Assembly: GCF_016093295.1 (NCBI RefSeq)
Contig: NZ_JAEDAL010000002.1
Location: 248,001-312,000 of the forward strand
Direction: 5' to 3'
DNA length: 64,000 nucleotides
Source of the DNA: Inhella gelatinilytica
GTDB lineage: Bacteria; Pseudomonadota; Gammaproteobacteria; Burkholderiales; Burkholderiaceae_C
Each line of letters opens with the position of its first letter. Position 1 is the first letter of the stretch. Shown here piece after piece: positions 58,013 to 64,000 of this stretch. The notes beneath the pieces are model-generated. The model did not search any database. It had not been told where the DNA came from and saw only the letters and a program-made list of their open reading frames with translations. The position numbers were made by a program, and so were the translations under genes.

Positions 58013-59097
58013 GGGCAAAACCGGCGCGGCGTGAGGCCGCGATCGATGCCCTGCGCGCCTTGGCGCTGCTGCCGGTGGTGGTGGTCAACTTCACCAGCTA
58101 CGTTAACTTGCCGATGGGTGGGCCCCACTTGCGCCCGGATGGCACCGTGTTGGGGGACCTGGCCAGTGGCGCCGTGGCCGCTTTCTTGCAAGGCAAGGGC
58201 TATCCGCTGCTGATGTTCTTGTTCGGATACAGCCTCAGCTTGGCGCTGCGTCACCGTTCGCCGGCACAGGCGCGGCGGCGCTTGTACGGCCTCTTGGCGC
58301 TCGGGCTTGGGCATGGTTTCTTGCTGTACATGGGCGACATCCTCAGTGCCTATGCGCTCATCGGCTTGGTGGTACTGCGCTGGGCGCCGCGCCGCTTGCG
58401 CTCTGTGGTCCGGGCCACGCAGGTGGCCGGGGGCGTGGCCCTGTTGCTGGCGGGTTTGATGCTGGCGGTTTTCCCGTCGATTCCGGTGGCGCCTTCGTCG
58501 CTTTCCCTGGCAGACCATCCCTCCCTGGGCGAGTGGTGGCAAGCCAACGCTTTCGACTATCTGTCTTCTTTGCTGCTGGGTACCTTGTTCCTGGGCCCAG
58601 AAGTTTTCGCCTTGATGGGTTTGGGCGTCCTGGCGCAGCGGCTGGGGTGGCTGCGGCACCGTCGCTGGTCCGCGGCTCGCCAGCGTTGTGCGCGCTGGGC
58701 GGGGCCGTTGGTCCTGCTGAACTTGGGGGTGGGTGTGGCGGCAGTGACCGCGCTGCAGGCCGATGCGGGGCGTGCCGATGCATGGCTGGTGCCGCTGTCC
58801 ACCGTACTGGGGCCGCTGAGTTTGTTGAGCTGGGTCAGTTGGTTCGTGCAGCGCTGGCCGCATCGGGGTGCCCCACAAGCGCTGGTTGACGCCGGTCGTC
58901 AGACCTTGACGCCCTACTTGTTGAGCTCCGCGGTTGCCGTGGGGGTCTGGACCCAGTTGGGGCTGGGCTGGCGCTTTGGAAATGCGGAGTCGGTGCTTTT
59001 CTCCACCCTGCTGTGGGCGGCGCTGATGACCTTGTCTCGCTGGGCGACTCTGCGCCAACGCCGGCTGCCCGCCGAAGCTTGGTTGGTGCGGCGATGA
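58009..59097 (+). CDS. DUF418/YeiB-like multi-pass membrane protein, unknown function
   Basis: A 362-residue inner-membrane protein with about eight to ten helices. The early [22 protein letters not shown] segment, the [15 protein letters not shown] motif and the C-terminal [21 protein letters not shown] block mark the DUF418/YeiB family, which has no established role. The start is a TTG at 58009 overlapping the proS stop, and the gene overlaps the transglycosylase gene (ATGA), so it is locked into this three-gene set. Its placement suggests a cell-envelope role, but this is only inferred. Confidence 0.82.
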   Translation: MRAKPARREAAIDALRALALLPVVVVNFTSYVNLPMGGPHLRPDGTVLGDLASGAVAAFLQGKGYPLLMFLFGYSLSLALRHRSPAQARRRLYGLLALGLGHGFLLYMGDILSAYALIGLVVLRWAPRRLRSVVRATQVAGGVALLLAGLMLAVFPSIPVAPSSLSLADHPSLGEWWQANAFDYLSSLLLGTLFLGPEVFALMGLGVLAQRLGWLRHRRWSAARQRCARWAGPLVLLNLGVGVAAVTALQADAGRADAWLVPLSTVLGPLSLLSWVSWFVQRWPHRGAPQALVDAGRQTLTPYLLSSAVAVGVWTQLGLGWRFGNAESVLFSTLLWAALMTLSRWATLRQRRLPAEAWLVRR

Positions 59098-59705
59098 GCG
59101 CTGACCGCCGACGCTTCGCCTTGGGGGCTCTGCTGGCGCTGGGCGTGCCCAAGAGCTGGGCCGGGGCCCAGCTCGAAGAGCCGCTGGTCGATGCCGTGCG
59201 CTCGGCCCTGAGTGCGGCCATTGCGCAGGCGGCGCCGCCCAAGCCCAAGTTTGAAAAAACGGAAGACCGGTTGGGTTACCTGAACTGGCTGGGCGAGATG
59301 AGCGAGCGGCTCAAGAAGCGACTGCCGGAGGCCCAAACGCGGATCGAATTCCTGCAAACCGTTTGGTATGAGAGCCGACGCGCGGGGCTGGAAACCAGCC
59401 TGGTCCTGGGGCTCATTCAGGTGGAGAGTGGTTTTCGAAAGTACGCCATCAGCACCGCGGGCGCGCGGGGCTACATGCAGGTCATGCCGTTTTGGGCCCG
59501 CGTGATTGGCGATGGGCATGCGGGTCGTCTCTTCCACATGCAGACCAATTTGCGCTTTGGCTGCGTGATCCTGCGCCATTACCTCGATCTGGAACGGGGC
59601 GACTTCTTTCTTGCGCTGGGCCGGTACAACGGCAGTCGTGGCAAGCCGGATTACCCCAACTTGGTGTGGGGGGCCCAGCGCCAATGGCGCTGGCCGACGG
59701 CTTAA
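59094..59705 (+). CDS. Lytic transglycosylase (SLT domain)
   Basis: A 203-residue exported peptidoglycan lyase of the SLT/lysozyme-like fold. The start at 59094 overlaps the DUF418 stop. An N-terminal signal-like stretch (RRRFALGALLALGVPKSWAGA) includes an arginine pair that resembles, but does not clearly match, a Tat motif. The catalytic Glu lies in LVLGLIQVESGFRKYAIS, followed by GARGYMQVMPF and the C-terminal LALGRYNGSRGKPDYPN. Its stop codon overlaps that of ubiX. Confidence 0.9.
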   Translation: MSADRRRFALGALLALGVPKSWAGAQLEEPLVDAVRSALSAAIAQAAPPKPKFEKTEDRLGYLNWLGEMSERLKKRLPEAQTRIEFLQTVWYESRRAGLETSLVLGLIQVESGFRKYAISTAGARGYMQVMPFWARVIGDGHAGRLFHMQTNLRFGCVILRHYLDLERGDFFLALGRYNGSRGKPDYPNLVWGAQRQWRWPTA

Positions 59706-60283
59706 TTCGTGGCGGCTTTGAGCCCGCCCCACGCTTGCGGCGAGGCTGACGTGATCCCGCACAGCTGCAAGACGCGCTCCACGCTGTCGTCAATCAGCGC
59801 CTGAACCGAGTCGGGCTTCAGGTAGAACGCCGGCAGGGGGGGGAAGACGATGCCACCCATCTCGGTGACGGCCGTCATGTTGCGCAAATGTGCCAAATTG
59901 AAGGGGGTTTCGCGCACCATCAGCAGCAAGCGGCGCCGTTCTTTGAGCGTCACATCGGCGGCACGGGTGAGCAAGTTGTCACCAAACCCATGTGCGATGG
60001 CGGCCAGGCTCTTCATCGAGCAGGGCGAAACGATCATGGCCGCGGTCGAAAAGCTTCCGCTGGCCACACAGGCCCCGACATCCGCCGGGGCGTAGGCGTG
60101 ATCCGCCTCGGCTTCGAGCTGCAGACGCGTGAGCCCCAGTTCATGGTGCACATTGAGCACGCCGGCAGGTGTGACGATCAGGTGCGTTTCCAACCCGAGC
60201 GAGCGTGCACGTCGCAGCACGCCCAGGCCATAGGCCGCACCGGTCGCGCCGGTGATGCCCACGACCAGGCGCTGAAGGCTCAC
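59702..60283 (-). CDS. ubiX: Flavin prenyltransferase UbiX
   Basis: UbiX makes the prenylated FMN cofactor used by UbiD in ubiquinone synthesis. The 193-residue protein starts VVGITGATGAAYGLGVLRRA, with the FMN site and SGSFSTAAMIVSPCSMKSLAAIAHGFGDNLLTRAADVTLKERRRLLLMVRETP, and NMTAVTEMGGIVFPPLPAFY near the end. These are diagnostic. It overlaps grxD (ATGA). Confidence 0.96.
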   Translation of the reverse strand: MSLQRLVVGITGATGAAYGLGVLRRARSLGLETHLIVTPAGVLNVHHELGLTRLQLEAEADHAYAPADVGACVASGSFSTAAMIVSPCSMKSLAAIAHGFGDNLLTRAADVTLKERRRLLLMVRETPFNLAHLRNMTAVTEMGGIVFPPLPAFYLKPDSVQALIDDSVERVLQLCGITSASPQAWGGLKAATN

Positions 60284-60591
60284 TGGGTGAGCAACTGTTG
60301 CAACTCACCGGATTCGTACATCTCCATCATGATGTCCGAACCGCCGACGAATTCCCCGTTCACATACAGCTGGGGAATGGTGGGCCACTGAGCGTAGTCC
60401 TTGATGCCCTGGCGCACGTCGGGATCTTCGAGCACGTTGAAGGTTTCAAAGTTCTGCACGCCACAGGCTTTCAGAATTTGCACGGCACGGCCGGAAAAAC
60501 CGCACATCGGGAACTGGGCCGAGCCCTTCATGAACAGCATCACGCGGTTGGCTTTGACCATCGCGTCGATGCGCTGCTGCACTGCATCCAT
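60280..60591 (-). CDS. grxD: Monothiol glutaredoxin GrxD (CGFS type)
   Basis: GrxD holds and transfers 2Fe-2S clusters. The start at 60591 gives 103 residues: MDAVQQRIDAMVKANRVMLFMKGSAQFPMCGFSGRAVQIL, with the CGFS active site and the WPTIPQLYVNGEFVGGSDIMMEMYESGEL block for glutathione binding. It is upstream of ubiX and downstream of a small envelope-protein gene. Confidence 0.96.
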   Translation of the reverse strand: MDAVQQRIDAMVKANRVMLFMKGSAQFPMCGFSGRAVQILKACGVQNFETFNVLEDPDVRQGIKDYAQWPTIPQLYVNGEFVGGSDIMMEMYESGELQQLLTQ

Positions 60592-60635
60592 GGTGAATCC
60601 TTGATTTCCGCCGGGGTGGCGGCTAACCCGAGATT

Positions 60636-61115
60636 CTAGAAACGATAGAACAGCCCCATCTGCACCATGGGCTGCAGCTGAACACCTCGCCAAGGGGCGT
60701 TCAAGCTTGGGGCGAAGCTATCGTCCACACGCCGTAGATTCAGGCCGGCGCCTTGCAGGGCAATGCCCAAATCCGCACTGACCCCCCAGCCCAGGCCGGT
60801 GTTGCTATATCCCACGCCCAGATACGGTTGATGGGAAGGGGCTTCAACCCGCAGCCCCGGTCGGAAGTCGTGGCGCGGGACGGGGGCCATCAGGCCGCCA
60901 CTGAGACGCAGACCTTGTCCGGAGGCGCTGAGGTAGTAGTCCCCCAGCACAGCGGGAGCCAGGAGCCTGGGGGCCTGAGCCAAATCGGTCGAAGGGGCCC
61001 AGCCTTGCGCCCGGGCTTGCCAACGCAGATCGGGCTCATGGCCCGGAAGCCGAAGTCCGTCCGCGGCATGGCCATTCAGGGCGGCCATGACCAGAGCCCA
61101 GCCGATTGCGCGCAT
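60636..61115 (-). CDS. Small exported protein, likely outer-membrane barrel, unknown function
   Basis: A 159-residue protein with signal peptide MRAIGWALVMAALNGHA. It then has alternating-hydrophobic stretches (LGDYYLSASGQGLRLSGGLMA, YLGVGYSNTGLGWGVSADLGIALQ) and ends in VQMGLFYRF, an aromatic-terminated strand typical of outer-membrane barrels. The start is well supported by AAGGAG (61120-61125). No recognisable family motif was seen. It sits between grxD and prmC on the same strand, an unusual insertion in a conserved gene row. Confidence 0.75.
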   Translation of the reverse strand: MRAIGWALVMAALNGHAADGLRLPGHEPDLRWQARAQGWAPSTDLAQAPRLLAPAVLGDYYLSASGQGLRLSGGLMAPVPRHDFRPGLRVEAPSHQPYLGVGYSNTGLGWGVSADLGIALQGAGLNLRRVDDSFAPSLNAPWRGVQLQPMVQMGLFYRF

Positions 61116-61176
61116 GGTGAACTCCTTGACGGGGTGGGGATGGTCTGATGCTAGCGCGCAGGGCTTCGCCGCGTGT

Positions 61177-61197
61177 CACAAAAGGCTTCGTTTTGTG
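61177..61197 (-). other. Small inverted repeat between prmC and the exported protein gene
   Basis: CACAAAA (61177-61183) and TTTTGTG (61191-61197) form a seven-base stem with a seven-base loop, 80 bases before the exported protein start. It could be a weak terminator for prmC or an operator. Confidence 0.35.
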
Positions 61198-61202
61198 GTG
61201 CT

Positions 61203-62024
61203 TTACCGACCGCTGGGCCCGCGGCCGCCGGTGCAGCGACGGATTCCGCTCAAGTCGGTGCGGTGCTGAATGTCGTGGAAACCAGCCTGACGGAGCAATT
61301 CGGCCACCGCCTCGGCCTGATCGTGGCCGTGCTCGAGAAGCAACCACCCGCCTGGATTGAGGTGGTGTGGGGCTTGGGCGACCAGAGAGCGAAGGTCATC
61401 CAAACCGTCCAGGCCCGAGGTGAGCGCGCTCTGCGGTTCGTGACGCAGCGCCTCCAGGTGAGGGTCCGCTTCGGCGATATAGGGCGGATTGGAGAGGATC
61501 AGGTCGAAGCGGCGCCCCAGGACCGGTTCAAACCAGCTGCCGGTTAGCCATTCGACGGGCAGACCCAGATGGGCGCCGTTGGCTCGCGCTTGGTGGATGG
61601 CGTCAGCGCTCTGGTCGATCGCGGTGAGGGTCCAGGTGGGGCGACTCGATTTGAGCGCCAGCGCAATGCAACCGCTCCCTGTTCCCAGGTCCAGAACCGC
61701 CCCTGTGGGCGGCACCCCGAGCGGCTCTAACGCCCACTCAACCAAGGCTTCGGTGTCCGGGCGCGGCACCAAGGTGGCGGGGCTCACCGCCAACCGCAGC
61801 CCGTGAAACTCCTTGTGTCCCACCAAATAGGCCAGCGGCACATCGTCGGCGCGCTGGGCACACAGCTTGCCGAAGGCCTGGGCCTGTTCGGGGCTGAGTA
61901 GGTCGGTGTCATGGGCGATGAGCCACTCTCGCGGACGCCCCAGCAAGTGGCCCAGCAGCAACTGGGCGTCCAAGCGCGGGACGCCTTGGGCGGCGGCTTG
62001 CCGCAGCGCGTCCTGAAGGGTCAC
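61203..62024 (-). CDS. prmC: Peptide chain release factor N5-glutamine methyltransferase PrmC
   Basis: PrmC methylates the Gln of the GGQ motif in release factors. The 273-residue protein has an N-terminal helical domain, the SAM-binding [15 protein letters not shown] and the catalytic NPPY in [43 protein letters not shown] is a family block. It overlaps the prfA stop (ATGA), so the enzyme is made with its substrate. Confidence 0.96.
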   Translation of the reverse strand: MTLQDALRQAAAQGVPRLDAQLLLGHLLGRPREWLIAHDTDLLSPEQAQAFGKLCAQRADDVPLAYLVGHKEFHGLRLAVSPATLVPRPDTEALVEWALEPLGVPPTGAVLDLGTGSGCIALALKSSRPTWTLTAIDQSADAIHQARANGAHLGLPVEWLTGSWFEPVLGRRFDLILSNPPYIAEADPHLEALRHEPQSALTSGLDGLDDLRSLVAQAPHHLNPGGWLLLEHGHDQAEAVAELLRQAGFHDIQHRTDLSGIRRCTGGRGPSGR

Positions 62025-63106
62025 CGGCGGCCCTCTTCCAGCTCGGCGAGCTGGTCAGCGGCTTGGGCGGCTTGCAGGGATTGAATCACCTCGTCCAAAT
62101 CGCCCTCCATCACCATGGCGAGTTTGTACAGCGTGAGGTTGATGCGGTGGTCCGTGAGGCGGCCTTGCGGGAAGTTGTAGGTGCGGATGCGGTCGCTGCG
62201 GTCACCGGTGCCGACCAGACTCTTGCGGGTTGCCGCTTCCTTGGCTTCTCGCGCAATCCGTTCGCGTTCGCGCAAGCGAGCGAGCAGCACGGCCATGGCC
62301 TTGGCTTTGTTCCGGTGCTGGCTGCGGTCGTCCTGGCACTCCGCCACGATGCCTGTGGGCAAATGCGTGATGCGGATGGCGGAATCGGTCTTGTTGATGT
62401 GCTGGCCCCCGGCGCCACTGGCCCGAAACGTGTCAATCCGCAGCTCGGCGGGGTTGAGCTCCACTTCGGCGGCTTCGCCAGGGTCGGGCAACACGGCGAC
62501 CGTGCAGGCGCTGGTGTGGATGCGGCCTTGGGCTTCGGTGGCGGGAACGCGCTGCACACGGTGGCCGCCACTTTCGAACTTCAGGCGCCCGTAAGCGCCG
62601 TCCCCGTCGATGCGAAACACCGCCTCCTTGTAGCCGCCCAAATCGGACTCATTGGCGCTCATCACCTCCACGCGCCAGCCTTGACGCTCGCAATAGCGCA
62701 AGTACATCCGGGCCAAGTCGCCCGCAAACAAGGCCGATTCATCGCCGCCGGTGCCGGCGCGAATCTCCAGCAGGGCTGGGCGCTCGTCGTCCGGGTCTTT
62801 AGGGAGCAGGGCAAACTGGAGCTGCTGATGCAGGGCGTCAAGCTCGGCGTTGGCGCTGGCCAGTTCCTCTTGGGCCATCTCCACCATGTCCGGATCTTGG
62901 AGCAACTCCTGGGCTGCGTCGCGGTCCCGCTCGCGCTGCAAAAACCGTCGCCATTGCGTGACCAAGGTCGAAACCTCGTTCTGCTCCTTGCCCAGTTTGC
63001 GCAGGCGGGCCGGGTCGGCGTGCACGCCGGGGTCCCCGAGCAGGGCGTCCAGTTCAGAGAGTCGCAGTTCCAGTCGCTGGAACTGCTGTCGCAAAGCGTC
63101 GCGCAT
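62021..63106 (-). CDS. prfA: Peptide chain release factor 1
   Basis: RF1 ends translation at UAA and UAG. The 361-residue protein has the PAT tripeptide that reads the stop codon ([19 protein letters not shown]) and the GGQ motif in [42 protein letters not shown] near the end is conserved. It sits between hemA and prmC, the usual order. Confidence 0.97.
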   Translation of the reverse strand: MRDALRQQFQRLELRLSELDALLGDPGVHADPARLRKLGKEQNEVSTLVTQWRRFLQRERDRDAAQELLQDPDMVEMAQEELASANAELDALHQQLQFALLPKDPDDERPALLEIRAGTGGDESALFAGDLARMYLRYCERQGWRVEVMSANESDLGGYKEAVFRIDGDGAYGRLKFESGGHRVQRVPATEAQGRIHTSACTVAVLPDPGEAAEVELNPAELRIDTFRASGAGGQHINKTDSAIRITHLPTGIVAECQDDRSQHRNKAKAMAVLLARLRERERIAREAKEAATRKSLVGTGDRSDRIRTYNFPQGRLTDHRINLTLYKLAMVMEGDLDEVIQSLQAAQAADQLAELEEGRR

Positions 63107-63111
63107 GGGGT

Positions 63112-64000
63112 TCAGCGTTCGCTGCTGCGCAAAAACAGGCGTTGCAACAAGCGCTCCAACTGCGCCCGGTCCTCACCCTGCGCCGTGTGCAGTTCCACCA
63201 GCAAACCGTGCATGAGCTTGTGACTGAACTGGTGGGCAAAACTATCCAGTGCGGCTTCGGGTGAATCGCCCCGGTGCAACTGTCGTCTGGCTTTGGCAAG
63301 TGCTTGCTGCCGCCAGTCCTCCATTTGATGCTGCAGCGCCTGGATCAGGGGCACGCTGTGCCGCTGGCTCAGCCATTGGGCAAACGCTTGCACCCCGTGA
63401 TCCACGATGGCTTCGGCCTGGGCAACCGCGGCTTGGCGCTTGTCGCTGGCGGTTTGCACCAGCGCCGCCAGATCGTCGACGCTGTACAGGTAGGCATCGT
63501 CCAGCTCTCCCACGCTTGCTTCAATGTCCCGGGGCACGGCCAAATCCACCAAGAACATGGGGCGGCGTCGGCGGGCTTTCAGCGCTCGCTCCATCATGGG
63601 ACGCAAGATCAAGGGCAACGGGCTTCCCGTGCAGCTGATCACGGCGTCAAAGAGGTGCAAGTGATCTTCAACTTCGGACAGGGGCAGGGTGCGACCGCCC
63701 AAGTTGTGGGCCAGGTGCTCGGCGCGGCTGGCCGTGCGGTTGGCGATGACCAAGCTGGCGGGATGCTGGGCCGCGAAGTGGGTGGCGGCGAGTTGAATCA
63801 TTTCGCCAGCCCCAATAAACAGCACCTTGATTTGCCGCAGGTCCTCGAATAGCTGCCCCGCCAAACGCACGGCCGCCGCGGCCATGGAGATGGAATGCGC
63901 ACCGATCTCTGTGCTGGTTCGAACCTCCTTGGCCACTTGAAAGCTGCGCTGGAACAGCTGGTGCAAGGTGGCCCCCAGGGTGCCGGCCGCATCGGCTTCA
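63112..64000 (-). CDS. hemA: Glutamyl-tRNA reductase, C-terminal part (runs off right edge)
   Basis: HemA reduces Glu-tRNA to glutamate-1-semialdehyde in the first committed step of haem synthesis. About 295 residues are visible. The window starts inside the conserved [35 protein letters not shown] block, then the NADPH-binding [41 protein letters not shown], and the C-terminal dimerisation helices. The N-terminal catalytic Cys lies beyond the right edge. The frame is open to the edge. Confidence 0.96.
   Translation of the reverse strand, partial: EADAAGTLGATLHQLFQRSFQVAKEVRTSTEIGAHSISMAAAAVRLAGQLFEDLRQIKVLFIGAGEMIQLAATHFAAQHPASLVIANRTASRAEHLAHNLGGRTLPLSEVEDHLHLFDAVISCTGSPLPLILRPMMERALKARRRRPMFLVDLAVPRDIEASVGELDDAYLYSVDDLAALVQTASDKRQAAVAQAEAIVDHGVQAFAQWLSQRHSVPLIQALQHQMEDWRQQALAKARRQLHRGDSPEAALDSFAHQFSHKLMHGLLVELHTAQGEDRAQLERLLQRLFLRSSER

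Noticed and set aside
57781-59058. A 425-codon minus-strand frame over proS and the DUF418 gene
   Set aside because: The translation is rich in Gln, Arg and Pro with no motif, while the plus-strand genes have clear family sequence.

Overview
The window looks like chromosomal core DNA of a GC-rich betaproteobacterium of the order Burkholderiales (Comamonadaceae, Rubrivivax, Roseateles or similar). This rests on gene order and protein type: hemA-prfA-prmC-grxD-ubiX, pilBCD-coaE-zapD-yacG, mrcA next to pilMNOPQ-aroKB, mlaFEDACB with mlaA inside the operon, lptM-cyaY, hexR-zwf beside tal-pgi, and two Gram-negative trimeric porins. Genus and species cannot be fixed by reading alone. Coding density is very high. 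No gap between genes exceeds 300 bases; the longest are about 240 bp (protease/tal) and 200 bp (mrcA/pilM). Many starts overlap the previous stop (ATGA, GTGA, TTGA).

Layout. 1-4411: type II secretion genes gspL(partial)-K-J-I-H-G on the minus strand, with gspC divergent. 4413-8778: ilvA, an OsmC-family protein and two porins. 8847-12733: a four-gene peptide-type ABC transporter with no binding protein nearby. 12730-15591: a short lptM gene (easily missed), cyaY and penicillin-binding protein 1A. 15794-27148: pilMNOPQ, a 1154-residue Ig-repeat lipoprotein, aroK, aroB and dgt. 27161-27943: a REP-associated tyrosine transposase flanked by imperfect inverted repeats. 28006-34310: gltBD, ended by a strong terminator. 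34406-38298: the mla phospholipid-transport operon. 38320-45751: hexR, zwf, a secreted subtilisin-like protease, tal, pgi and a HAD phosphatase. 45755-51423: yacG, zapD, coaE, pilD, pilC, pilB and tRNA-Pro(CGG). 51467-55524: ispB, rplU, rpmA, obgE, proB. 55472-59705: rppH, proS, a DUF418 membrane protein and a lytic transglycosylase. 59702-64000: ubiX, grxD, a small outer-membrane-like protein, prmC, prfA and hemA (partial).

How the genes fit together. Much of the window concerns the cell envelope: type II secretion, type IV pilus assembly (pilB/C/D and pilM-Q), the Mla pathway, LptM, PBP1A, a lytic transglycosylase and porins. PilD is the only prepilin peptidase seen and probably serves both the pilins and the Gsp pseudopilins. 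The secreted protease is a plausible type II secretion cargo. Central metabolism is represented by HexR-Zwf-Tal-Pgi, with a convincing HexR-like palindrome in front of zwf, and by glutamate synthase.

No phage, CRISPR array, defence island or wholly new multi-gene system was found. The most unusual items are the Ig-repeat lipoprotein gene embedded between pilQ and aroK, the transposase element, the AT-rich composition of the pilus genes, the protease between zwf and tal, and the DUF418 gene locked by overlaps between proS and a transglycosylase gene.
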